Of a stretch of 64,000 nt of DNA, positions 7,405 through 15,640 are shown piece after piece. The position numbers and the translations under genes were made by a program. Each line of letters begins with the position of its first letter. Within the stretch, counting starts at the first letter, position 1. The DNA is from Hymenobacter radiodurans. GTDB taxonomy: Bacteria > Bacteroidota > Bacteroidia > Cytophagales > Hymenobacteraceae. The notes below the pieces were generated by a model that saw only the letters and a program-made list of their open reading frames with translations, did no database searches and was not told where the DNA came from. The DNA lies in contig NZ_CP037922.1 in assembly GCF_004355185.1 (NCBI RefSeq), positions 3,876,001-3,940,000 on the forward strand, in the 5' to 3' direction.

Positions 7405-8802
7405 ATGCCTGATTCCTATGATGTTGTGATAATTGGCTCGGGCCAAGCCGGCAATCCATTGGCTACCGCCTTGGCCGACGCCGGCCGGCGGGTGGTGCTG
7501 ATCGAGGAGTATTTGCTGGGCGGCTCGTGCATAAACTATGGCTGCTCCCCCGTCAAAACGATGCTAGCCTCGGCCGAGCGCGCCCATCAAGTGCGCACTG
7601 CCGCCACCTTTGGCGTACAAAGCCATGCGCCGCACGTTGATATGGCCGCCGTGGTAGCCCGCAAAGATGAGGTCATTGGCGCGATGCGCGAAGGCGTACG
7701 CAGCAACCTCACCCAAGAGCGCCCCGGCATTACCGTACTGGCCGGGCGAGCTGTCTTTACAGGGCCCCGCAGTTTGCGCGTAGCCATGGAAAGCGGCCCC
7801 GAAAAACAGGTAACCGCGCCGCTCATCTTTATCAATACCGGCACCCGGGCTGCTATTCCGGAGGTAGAGGGCTTGGCTGAAACTGGCTTTCTCACCACCA
7901 CCGAGCTACTCGATCTGAAGGAATTACCTGAGCATCTGCTGATTCTAGGTGGCGGCTATATCGGGTTGGAGTTTGGGCAAATGTTCCGGCGCTTCGGCAG
8001 CCGCGTCACCATTATCGAATCGGGCGCACAAGTGCTGGAGCATGAGGATGAAGACGTGTGCGCCACCTTGCAGGAATTGTTGGAGGCCGAGGGCGTTGCG
8101 TTTGTACTTGGTGCGGAGGCTTACCGTGCAGCCAAAGGTGCTGGGGGGCAAATTACCGTTACGGCCCGCACCCGCACTGGCGAGCGACGCCTAAGCGGCA
8201 CTCACCTGCTCATTGCCACCGGCCGCACGCCCAACTCGGATAAGCTAAATCTGGCCGCCGCTGGCGTGAGGGTTGACGAGAAAGGCTACATCGAGGTAAA
8301 CAGCCGCCTCCAAACCAACGTGCGCGGCGTGTATGCCCTGGGCGACGTGCACGGCGGCCCCCAGTTTACCCATCTCAGCTACGACGACTACCGCATCGTC
8401 CGCGACGCGCTGCTGGGGGGCAAATCACGCTCCGCCAAGCAGCGCCCCCTACCCTACACCGTTTTTACTGATCCGCAGCTGGGGCGTATTGGCTTGTCGG
8501 AAGAGCAGGCTCGCGAGAAAAATATTGCCTACCGCGTGGCTGTGATGCCTGTTTCAACTATAGGTCGGGCTCGCGAAACCGGCCGCCTGGGGGGCTTTTT
8601 TAAGGTAATGGTCGACGACAAAGACCAGATTATCGGAGCCGCTATTCTCTGCGCGGAAGGCGGTGAAATCATGACAATGCTGCAACTAGCCATGACGGGC
8701 AAGCTCAAATATCAAGTGCTACAGGAAATGATATTTGCGCACCCGCTGTGGGCCGAAGCACTGAATAACGCGTTTACGAAGCTGGAAAAACCAAAAAAGT
8801 AA
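7405..8802 (+). CDS. FAD pyridine-nucleotide disulfide oxidoreductase (mercuric/lipoamide reductase-like)
   Basis: 465 residues. FAD-binding GSGQAG at 11-16, redox pair C42 and C47 in GGSCINYGCSPVKT, NAD(P)-binding GGGYIGLEFGQ in the middle, second FAD motif YALGDVHGG, and a dimerisation domain ending HPLWAEALNNAF, where His and Glu form the acid-base dyad. CINYGCSP instead of CVNVGC is typical of the mercuric-reductase-like branch; there is no N-terminal heavy-metal domain and no C-terminal vicinal Cys pair, so true MerA activity is unlikely. The physiological disulfide substrate is unknown. It is divergent from the lipoprotein gene and monocistronic. Confidence 0.88.
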   Translation: MPDSYDVVIIGSGQAGNPLATALADAGRRVVLIEEYLLGGSCINYGCSPVKTMLASAERAHQVRTAATFGVQSHAPHVDMAAVVARKDEVIGAMREGVRSNLTQERPGITVLAGRAVFTGPRSLRVAMESGPEKQVTAPLIFINTGTRAAIPEVEGLAETGFLTTTELLDLKELPEHLLILGGGYIGLEFGQMFRRFGSRVTIIESGAQVLEHEDEDVCATLQELLEAEGVAFVLGAEAYRAAKGAGGQITVTARTRTGERRLSGTHLLIATGRTPNSDKLNLAAAGVRVDEKGYIEVNSRLQTNVRGVYALGDVHGGPQFTHLSYDDYRIVRDALLGGKSRSAKQRPLPYTVFTDPQLGRIGLSEEQAREKNIAYRVAVMPVSTIGRARETGRLGGFFKVMVDDKDQIIGAAILCAEGGEIMTMLQLAMTGKLKYQVLQEMIFAHPLWAEALNNAFTKLEKPKK

Positions 8803-8847
8803 ACCCCTGAACATCCGGTCTTTACTGAATGAAAACGCCGACTAGGT

Positions 8848-10980
8848 TCAGAAGTAAGAGTATGATTTATCCTCCTGCTCGGCTTTACTCACGGGCAAAG
8901 ACACAATCACCTCCGTGTATTTGCCCTCTTGACTTTCCACAGAGAGCGTGCCGCCGTGGCCCTTTGTTACGATATCGTAGCTGAGCGAGAGGCCCAGGCC
9001 GGTGCCTTCGCCGGCGGGCTTCGTGGTAAAAAAGGGCTGAAAGATTTTCTCCTGAATAGCCTCCGGAATGCCGATGCCATTGTCGCGCACCCGCAGCTTT
9101 ACCTGCCCGTTGCGGCGGCGGGTCGTTACCAGCACCTGCGGCTGATAGCCATTCTCATGCCGGGCAGCCTGCTGGCTTACAGCATAAAAGGCATTGGTGT
9201 ACAGATTCAATAATACTCGCCCAATTTCCTGGGGCACCACCGGCACTAGGCCCAAATCCGAATCGAAATTGGTGGTGAATTTGACCTCAAAGTTGGGGTC
9301 TTTGGCTCGCTGCCCGTGGTAGGCAAGCCGCAGATTCTCGTCGCAGAGGGCATTCAAGTCAGTTAACTGTCTTTCACCGGTGCTGGGACGGGCGTGTTCC
9401 ATCATGCCCTGTACAATGCGGGCGGCGCGGCCTCCGTGCTCCCGGATCTTGCATAGATTTTGCGACAAGTATGCCAGCAGATCCGCCTCCAACGCTGCAT
9501 CGCGGTCGGGACTTTTCTGGGCCGTTCCAAGCTCACCCACTAACTCAGCTGACACCTCGGCGAAGTTATTGACGAAGTTCAAGGGGTTCTGAATCTCGTG
9601 GGCAATACCGGCAGTAAACTCTCCCAGTGAAGCCATCTTCTCCCGCTGAATCAATTGCGATTGGGCAGCTTGTAGTTCCTCCTGCTGACGTTGAAGCTGC
9701 GCATTGGCCCGCTGCTTTTGCTGATTGTTGCGCCAGAGCAGCACGCTCAACCCGGCCACCACCGCCAAGGCCACCAGCGCCCCCACCAGCAGCAGCTTCT
9801 GCTGCTGACTTCGCTGCTGGCTCAACTGCTCATTGCGAGTCAGCAGCCGTATTTGCGATTGTTTCTTATCCAGCTCGTAGGTGTATTGCAGCGCGGCCGT
9901 TCGCCGGACAATGTCTTGGGTACTCAGGCTGTCTTTGTAAGCCGTAAACAGCGTTTGATAACGGTAAGCATCCTCGTAGCGCCCCAGTTGAGCACTGGCT
10001 TGGGCAAGTATGTCGCTGGCATCGTGTATTATTTGTTTGGTGCCGCTGCGCTGACTTGCCCGCAGGCTGGCCCGCCCATACACCATTGCACTGTCAGGGC
10101 GCCCGGTATGCAGGAAGGCGCGCGCAAATATGACTTCAATAAGCGGGATGTTACCTACATCTTCCATCTGCTTCAACCGCCGTAACCCAAGCCGCCCCAC
10201 GGAAAACACTTCCGCGTAGCGTCCTAGGCGCTCATTCATCTCCGCGCTGCGCACTTGTCCGAGCGTAACTAGCCGCTCATTGCCGGCTTCATGAGCCAGG
10301 GTCATTTGCCTCTCAAAATGCTGTAGCGCTTCCAACCATTTGCTTTGAGCACCAGCCAACCTCCCCAGCCCATTCAGGCAAAACGCTGCACCTTCTTTGT
10401 CGCCTGCCTTGGTAGCCAGTAGCATACCCCGGTCTAAGTACTGTTTGGCTTTCGTGTACTCGCCCACAATCATGGATGCAAGGCCCAGTTGACTGTTTAT
10501 TAAAGTCAGCCATTTCTGATTTTGCATAGTCTCCGCCAAACGCAGCCCTTCGAAACTATGGGTCATTGCTTGGGTGAAGTCGCCCTGCCCGTAGTAAACG
10601 AAGCCGAGGTTATACAAGCACGAAATCTGGTTCAGCCGGTCGTCGAGCTGGCGGAATAGCTGCTGGGCTTGGCGCGTATAGATCAGGCTCTCCTTGTAAT
10701 CGCCACGGAAACGATAGTAATAGCCCAATCCCATCAGCGCCCGTGCCTCCCCCGATTTGTACGTCAACTGCCGTGAAAGCCCCAGCGCCTCCTGAAAACT
10801 CGCTAAGGCGCTGCTGGTCGTCTTTTCCTTTTCCGCAAATGCTATTAATCGATTTACTCGAATGGTGTCGGGCTGCAGATAGTTGCGTACGGGCACCTGC
10901 GGCGGCTGGGGGGCTTTATTCTGCGCACCTATACCTATCGAAAGTACGCTCAGGCAGCAGATGAACAGGAGCTTCTTCAT
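8848..10980 (-). CDS. TPR sensor histidine kinase
   Basis: About 710 residues from the ATG at 10980 (MKKLLFICCLSVLSIGIGAQ, a signal peptide). Residues 40-370 are tetratricopeptide repeats (LMGLGYYYRFRGDYKESL, CLYNLGFVYYGQGDFTQAM), placed in the periplasm; a membrane span LLLVGALVALAVVAGLSVLL lies near 397-417; then a coiled coil, the H-box [18 protein letters not shown] with the phospho-His near 460, the N-box NLYTNAFYAV and the G-boxes DNGIGIPEAI and [15 protein letters not shown]. No response regulator adjoins it. Its catalytic part is very like those of the two kinases at 57.6-61.7 kb. Confidence 0.93.
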   Translation of the reverse strand: MKKLLFICCLSVLSIGIGAQNKAPQPPQVPVRNYLQPDTIRVNRLIAFAEKEKTTSSALASFQEALGLSRQLTYKSGEARALMGLGYYYRFRGDYKESLIYTRQAQQLFRQLDDRLNQISCLYNLGFVYYGQGDFTQAMTHSFEGLRLAETMQNQKWLTLINSQLGLASMIVGEYTKAKQYLDRGMLLATKAGDKEGAAFCLNGLGRLAGAQSKWLEALQHFERQMTLAHEAGNERLVTLGQVRSAEMNERLGRYAEVFSVGRLGLRRLKQMEDVGNIPLIEVIFARAFLHTGRPDSAMVYGRASLRASQRSGTKQIIHDASDILAQASAQLGRYEDAYRYQTLFTAYKDSLSTQDIVRRTAALQYTYELDKKQSQIRLLTRNEQLSQQRSQQQKLLLVGALVALAVVAGLSVLLWRNNQQKQRANAQLQRQQEELQAAQSQLIQREKMASLGEFTAGIAHEIQNPLNFVNNFAEVSAELVGELGTAQKSPDRDAALEADLLAYLSQNLCKIREHGGRAARIVQGMMEHARPSTGERQLTDLNALCDENLRLAYHGQRAKDPNFEVKFTTNFDSDLGLVPVVPQEIGRVLLNLYTNAFYAVSQQAARHENGYQPQVLVTTRRRNGQVKLRVRDNGIGIPEAIQEKIFQPFFTTKPAGEGTGLGLSLSYDIVTKGHGGTLSVESQEGKYTEVIVSLPVSKAEQEDKSYSYF

Positions 10981-11159
10981 ACAGGCCAGCGCTTCGTGGG
11001 CCAATACTTACAGTACTGGCACAATCCATTACAAGATATGAATTGTACCAATACTTATAAAGACACAACAGTGTAGAAGTAGCTGCTAATTCAAGGGCTG
11101 CACACTATTTTTTGGTACTATCAAGTTGTTGAGCCAAAGAAGGAAGCACTACCCGTTAG

Positions 11160-12596
11160 CTACGCTTTTTGCTTGCGGCGCCCCTCCAGGATACGGAAGA
11201 AAGAGCGCGTGTTAATCTCGTCCTTCGTCAGGCCCGTAGCTGTTATTTCCTCCTCCGTAATCGCCCCACAGTTTAGCGCCTTCAGGAAGAAGTTTAGTAA
11301 GCCCTGGCCGGTAGCCGCATCATCGAAGATGTCGCCGGTGAGCGTGGAAATGGCCGCTCGCTCCACGAAGCTTTTCAGGCGAAACACGGCGTCTTCGTAG
11401 CTGCTCAGGAAGAAGGCATACGTAGCTGCGTAGCGCATCGGGAGTTGCGCCGGATTTAGGTCCCAGCCTTGGTACAGGCCATTGATGAGGGAGTGCGTGG
11501 TGTGGTGAAAGCCTTGTCGCCAGGCGTTGTGCACTGATTCGCGGTTTTCTTTTTGCTGCTCAAACGTCAGGTTTTCGCCTCTGTGCGGACCGATGGGCAT
11601 TACATTAGTGGCGCCATCAGAGAGAAAAATACCGGTGCCGCCCAGCGCTACTTTGGTCATGTGGTGGGCAAAGTCGCAGACGGGGTGCGCCATGGTCTGG
11701 TAGCGGGCCGTGATGCCAGCCGAAGCCGTGTAATCATAAGTGCCGAAGTGGGCGGCAACGCAGCGGCCTTCGCTAGCCCGGATGATGCGCATCAGTGGGT
11801 TGCGGCCTTCCTCATCCATAATGATTTGGGTGGCCTCTACCATCGTTTCCATCTGGAGGGTTCCGGGGGGCAAATTGTTTGCCTTTTCCAGAATTTCGAA
11901 CAGGCGCACCATCGTCGTCATCTGCTCCGGAATGGTCACCTTTGGCAGCATCACCACAAAGTTGTCGGGCAGCTTACCGCCGGTTTTTTCCAGCAACGTC
12001 GTCAGAAAAATATCCAGCGTCCGAACACCGCGCTGCTTCAAATCCTCGGTGAAGGGCTTGATGCGAATACCGATGAACGGCGACAAGGTACGGTTCTGCA
12101 TCCCGATGGCTACTTCATTGGCGGCTTGCACGGCCGTGGCATCTTCTTCCGCGTCGGGGCGGTTGCCGAAGCCGTCTTCAAAATCAATCCGAAAGTCCTC
12201 AACGGGTTCGGCCTTGAGCTTGGCGATGATCTTATCATACACCGAGTACGCCAGCCAGGCCATTTCCTTTTTGCGATCTTCCGGCGACAAAGCATCTAGC
12301 TTGGCAGTTAGCTCCGCAATGTCTTTCCCCGATTTTGGTAGGTGCTCGTAGCCTTTGAGCTGAAGCACGTTGGCCAGCTCCACAAAGTTAGGCGCGTAGG
12401 TGCGGAGGTTGTTCAGGGCAATGTCGCCCATGCGCACGCAGGTATCCGATTTGAACAAGTTGGCGCCGCCGTACACCGTGTGCACTGGTTGCCGATCAGG
12501 CTTGTCGCCGGGATAAGTTTGCTGAAACTTAAGGTTAGCGACGCCGAGCTGATGGAGCAGCTGCTCTTTATCGGAGTCTTGTATGCTGAGCTTCAT
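11160..12596 (-). CDS. DUF6986-type aldolase/malate-synthase-like protein of the purine island
   Basis: About 478 residues from the ATG at 12596 (MKLSIQDSDKEQLLHQLGVA); an earlier in-frame start at 12674 would overlap the HIU hydrolase gene. The sequence fits a TIM-barrel lyase of the HpcH/CitE/malate-synthase type: FRIDFEDGFGNRPDAEED, IGIRIKPF, VVMLPKVTIPEQ, METMVEATQI and AHFGTYDYTAS hold acidic residues placed like the Mg ligands of that superfamily. Family members are often labelled 'phosphoenolpyruvate kinase' without proof. It ends the urate operon, 50 bases after the HIU hydrolase gene. I infer a role with glyoxylate or ureidoglycolate, the expected pathway ends, but this is unproven. 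Confidence 0.75.
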   Translation of the reverse strand: MKLSIQDSDKEQLLHQLGVANLKFQQTYPGDKPDRQPVHTVYGGANLFKSDTCVRMGDIALNNLRTYAPNFVELANVLQLKGYEHLPKSGKDIAELTAKLDALSPEDRKKEMAWLAYSVYDKIIAKLKAEPVEDFRIDFEDGFGNRPDAEEDATAVQAANEVAIGMQNRTLSPFIGIRIKPFTEDLKQRGVRTLDIFLTTLLEKTGGKLPDNFVVMLPKVTIPEQMTTMVRLFEILEKANNLPPGTLQMETMVEATQIIMDEEGRNPLMRIIRASEGRCVAAHFGTYDYTASAGITARYQTMAHPVCDFAHHMTKVALGGTGIFLSDGATNVMPIGPHRGENLTFEQQKENRESVHNAWRQGFHHTTHSLINGLYQGWDLNPAQLPMRYAATYAFFLSSYEDAVFRLKSFVERAAISTLTGDIFDDAATGQGLLNFFLKALNCGAITEEEITATGLTKDEINTRSFFRILEGRRKQKA

Positions 12597-12645
12597 ATGC
12601 GTGGGGGGCAAATTTGGATGGGATGGGAACAGCCGGTTTTCAGCT

Positions 12646-12984
12646 TCAGGAACCGCGGTAGGTGGAGTAGCCAAAGGGGTTCAACAGCAGCGGCACGTGG
12701 TAGTGCTCCGGTGCAGTAACAGCAAAGACAATTTCCACGAAAGGATAGAAAGCGGTAGTTGCGTGCTGGTCGAAGTATTCTTGGGTGAAGAACTTTAGCT
12801 TATAGATTCCTCGCGCCAACAACTCCCCTTGCGGCAGCAAATCCGCAACGCGACCATCCAGGTTAGTTGTGCTGCGAGCCAGTTCGTGCCACGTTTCCGC
12901 CTGCTGGCTGTAAAGCGCAATAGCTACGCCCTGAGCCGGTTTGCCTCGGGTGGTATCGAGAATATGGGTGGTGATCTGGCTCAT
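12646..12984 (-). CDS. uraH: 5-hydroxyisourate hydrolase (transthyretin-like)
   Basis: Hydrolyses 5-hydroxyisourate, the urate oxidase product, to OHCU. 112 residues. Hallmarks are the N-terminal ITTHILDTTRGKPAQGVAI and the C-terminal signature YSTYRGS; the conserved H7-equivalent, an internal Arg and the terminal Ser-Arg region form the active site in the tetramer. It overlaps the OHCU decarboxylase stop by 4 bases (ATGA), showing translational coupling. Confidence 0.95.
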   Translation of the reverse strand: MSQITTHILDTTRGKPAQGVAIALYSQQAETWHELARSTTNLDGRVADLLPQGELLARGIYKLKFFTQEYFDQHATTAFYPFVEIVFAVTAPEHYHVPLLLNPFGYSTYRGS

Positions 12985-13487
12985 GTTGCTAACAGCTTTT
13001 CCAGCCTAATGTGAGTGATTTTTGCTTGTTCGCCCATGGCGATTTTTATCTCCTCATCGGGCTCATTGGGAAGCCTGGCTTGCAGCAGGGCTAGCATTTC
13101 CTCCGCCGATTTGCCCGTGGCGCAGACGATGAAAATATAGCCGAATTTCTCCTCGTAACGGGTATTTCCTTCGGCCAACGCTTCGAGCACTGCTTGGGAA
13201 GAATGTTGCACTGCCGCCTGCTCGCCAGCGGCCCAGGCGCTAGTGCTGGCAAACTTTTCCTTCAACGAGTTGATATCCCCAATCTTCGGGTGATGGGTAA
13301 ACGCCTCCCGCCAATCGGGCTCCGAAAGGCCGTACCAAATACTGTCAGCCTTCCTGAGCAATGTTCCCTTATCCGGCACTGGGAAAATGTGGGTCATGGC
13401 TTCCACCCAGGCCGTGCTGCCGCAGCATTTACGGAGCGCTTCGCTTAGCGTGGGTTTCGGTAAAGCGTTAAGTTCGGGTAGGGTCAT
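12981..13487 (-). CDS. uraD: OHCU decarboxylase
   Basis: Decarboxylates 2-oxo-4-hydroxy-4-carboxy-5-ureidoimidazoline to S-allantoin. 168 residues, all-helical family. The catalytic His region is FTHHPKIGD, and the following FGYIFIVCATGKSAEEMLALL is the family signature, as is the terminal KITHIRLEKLL. It is directly coupled to the HIU hydrolase gene downstream. A palindromic repeat of family 1 separates it from the ureidoglycine aminohydrolase gene upstream. Confidence 0.95.
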   Translation of the reverse strand: MTLPELNALPKPTLSEALRKCCGSTAWVEAMTHIFPVPDKGTLLRKADSIWYGLSEPDWREAFTHHPKIGDINSLKEKFASTSAWAAGEQAAVQHSSQAVLEALAEGNTRYEEKFGYIFIVCATGKSAEEMLALLQARLPNEPDEEIKIAMGEQAKITHIRLEKLLAT

Positions 13488-13514
13488 TCCGGATCAAGTT
13501 ATCTAAACCTAAAG

Positions 13515-13606
13515 ACGGTCATGCAGAGCGGAGCGAAGCATCTCGCGTGCTGATGCAGGATTACCATTCTTACACGCGAGATGCTTCGCTGCGCTCTGCA
13601 TGACGG
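13515..13606. repeat. dispersed palindromic repeat, family 1, copy 2
   Basis: About 92 bases. Arms GGTCATGCAGAGCG + GAGCGAAGCATCTCGCG and the reverse complement, ending CGCTCTGCATGACGG. It lies inside the urate operon between the ureidoglycine aminohydrolase and OHCU decarboxylase genes, so it will be present in the transcript as a hairpin and may affect mRNA decay or partial termination there. Confidence 0.85.
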
Positions 13607-13638
13607 TTTGAGCAAGGTCTCTTTGAAAAAATAATCAA

Positions 13639-14385
13639 CTACACCACGGTCGGGAAGCGATTGACGTTTTTGTAGTAGATATACACGGCGGGCTCCTTGC
13701 CCATGGCCGTGAACCATTGCTGGCAGTAAGGAGCCATCCAGATGGAGTCGCCTTTCTTGATGGGGTACCATTCGTGGTCGAGCATGTAGATGCCCTGGCC
13801 TTGAAGATAGAGAAGGCCGTGCTCCATGATGTGGGTTTCGACCATGGGCAAATTGCCCCCCGTCTGGTAGGTGAAGATGTTCACGGCCATGTCGAAGCTG
13901 AGGTGGTCGGGAAGCAGTACTTGGATGCGCAGAGCCTCATCGTTCATGTAGATGGGCGCCTTCGTGTCGTCCTTCTCGCCGAACAGAACGCCGGGTACCG
14001 CGTGGCCTTCCAGCGGCTCGTAAACTTTGTGAAAGGTGAGAATCTGAGTGCCAACTGTGGGATTTTCGAAACGGTATGCCTTACCGATGGGCACATACAC
14101 GAACTCGCCGGTACTGAGCGTCCGATCTTGGCCATCGACACTGACCTGAATCTGGCCTTCCACCACGTAAAAGAAAATCTGCGACGCCTGCGTTTTGCCC
14201 ACTAATTGCCCCCCAGCCTGCAACGTAACCAACGTTTGGCAAAGCCGAGCCCCCATCTGCTCGTTGATAATCACATTCACGGTACAGCCCGTCCAGCCCG
14301 GCACGTTGCTGTTGATGTAGCCATCAGGACTGATAACGGCATGATTGCGCTTGACGACGGAGCGGGTTAAGGCAGAAATTTCCAT
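13639..14385 (-). CDS. allE: (S)-ureidoglycine aminohydrolase, bicupin
   Basis: Releases ammonia from S-ureidoglycine to give S-ureidoglycolate. 248 residues with two cupin domains. The first contains FFYVVEGQIQVSVDG; the second holds the metal site VETHIMEHGLLYLQGQGIY with Glu and His ligands and Gln in APYCQQWF. The ending AVYIYYKNVNRFP is usual for this family. It lies seven bases after the allantoate amidohydrolase gene in the same operon. Confidence 0.92.
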   Translation of the reverse strand: MEISALTRSVVKRNHAVISPDGYINSNVPGWTGCTVNVIINEQMGARLCQTLVTLQAGGQLVGKTQASQIFFYVVEGQIQVSVDGQDRTLSTGEFVYVPIGKAYRFENPTVGTQILTFHKVYEPLEGHAVPGVLFGEKDDTKAPIYMNDEALRIQVLLPDHLSFDMAVNIFTYQTGGNLPMVETHIMEHGLLYLQGQGIYMLDHEWYPIKKGDSIWMAPYCQQWFTAMGKEPAVYIYYKNVNRFPTVV

Positions 14386-14391
14386 AGGGAA

Positions 14392-15636
14392 TTACGAATG
14401 GTGGGAAATGAGTTGGGTTAGGAAGCGCTCGGCAACCCGCAGCGCGGCCGCTAGGTCGGGCAGCTCCACGCTTTCTAAAGGATTGTGGCTAATGCCTTTA
14501 AAGCAACGCACAAATAGCATAGTGGCCGGCGCGACTTTGGATATCGGCACGGCGTCGTGGCCGGCCCCACTAACCAGCGAAACGACTGGGTAGCCGGAAT
14601 CGGCGATGGCGCGGGCTAGCAGGCTGTTTAAGGTAGCGTCGCACGTCACTGGGGCCGTCTGCTGAATGAGGTTCCAGGTCAGCGTGATAACGCGCTGATC
14701 CGCAATGGTTTCTATCTTTTCTCGCAGCACGTGATAGGCCCAGGTTAAGCGTGCTTCATCCGCGCTCCGCAGATCAAGGCTGCACACCACTTCACCGGGA
14801 ATCACGTTGCTGGCCGCGTGACGAATATCGAGCTTGCCCACCGTTGCAACCAGCGTCTGCTGGTGATCCTGACCAAACTGCTCGATAGCCAAAATAGCTT
14901 CGGCGGCGCAGCACAGCGCATCCTGCCGCATGTTCATCGGCACCGTGCCCACATGGCCGGCCATGCCTTTGAAGACCATTTCCACGCGCTGCTGCCCGGC
15001 AATGGCCGTTACGAGGGCCACCGGAATGGCACGCTCGTACAGCACCGGGCCTTGCTCAATGTGAGCCTCGAAGTAACCCAGCCAGTTATCGGCGGGAATT
15101 GCATCGTGCGTAAGCTGCTGCGTATCGCCGCCCATGGTTGCCACAGCTTCCGCCAGAGTGACACCAGCCGCATCTCGTTTTTGGAGTAAGTCAGCCTCAA
15201 AAAAGCCCCCTACAACCTTACTACCTAAGTAAGTAGTATGAAACCGGCAGCCTTCCTCGTCGCTGAACGCAATAAGCTCTATGTGAAACGGTAGCTCGAC
15301 TCTTCGTTGCACGAGTTGCTCCAGCAAATCCAGTCCCAGCAGCACGCCTAATGGTCCATCGAATTTGCCGGCATTTACCACCGTGTCAATATGCGAGGCA
15401 ATAACGAAGGTTTTGGCTCCCGGCCGTAGGCTAATCAGTCGGCCACGCACGTTGCCGATGCTATCAATGCGGGTTTCGAGCCCCGCTGCATTCATCCAGC
15501 TTTTTACTAATGCGCTGCCCGCTAGAAAAGCAGGCGTACCAAAAGTGCGCGTTATGCAGCTTTGGTCTTCGCTAATAGCGGCCAGGGTGTTAATGCGCTG
15601 TAGGAGTTGCTCGGCTCGGTGTACGTAGGCATCCAT
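14392..15636 (-). CDS. allC: allantoate amidohydrolase (M20 peptidase family)
   Basis: About 414 residues from the ATG at 15636 (MDAYVHRAEQLLQRI), five bases after the allantoinase stop; an earlier in-frame start would overlap that gene. M20 metal ligands are seen in ASHIDTVVNAGKFDGPLG (His, Asp), SDEEGCRF (Glu), and FEAHIEQGPVL (His); the dimerisation lid has GMAGHVGTVPM. SGAGHDAVPISKVAP and GISHNPLESV complete the site. It converts allantoate to ureidoglycine, CO2 and ammonia; N-carbamoyl amino acid amidohydrolases look alike, but the neighbours decide for allantoate. Confidence 0.9.
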   Translation of the reverse strand: MDAYVHRAEQLLQRINTLAAISEDQSCITRTFGTPAFLAGSALVKSWMNAAGLETRIDSIGNVRGRLISLRPGAKTFVIASHIDTVVNAGKFDGPLGVLLGLDLLEQLVQRRVELPFHIELIAFSDEEGCRFHTTYLGSKVVGGFFEADLLQKRDAAGVTLAEAVATMGGDTQQLTHDAIPADNWLGYFEAHIEQGPVLYERAIPVALVTAIAGQQRVEMVFKGMAGHVGTVPMNMRQDALCCAAEAILAIEQFGQDHQQTLVATVGKLDIRHAASNVIPGEVVCSLDLRSADEARLTWAYHVLREKIETIADQRVITLTWNLIQQTAPVTCDATLNSLLARAIADSGYPVVSLVSGAGHDAVPISKVAPATMLFVRCFKGISHNPLESVELPDLAAALRVAERFLTQLISHHS

Positions 15637-15640
15637 GCAG

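Noticed and set aside
7405..8802. Mercuric reductase (merA)
   Set aside because: It has the reductase core but no N-terminal metal-binding domain, no C-terminal Cys pair and no mer genes nearby; only the general family is claimed.
11553..12299. A 248-codon plus-strand frame opposite the DUF6986 gene
   Set aside because: Antisense shadow: the opposite strand carries a well-conserved protein over the whole length and this frame has no recognisable motif.
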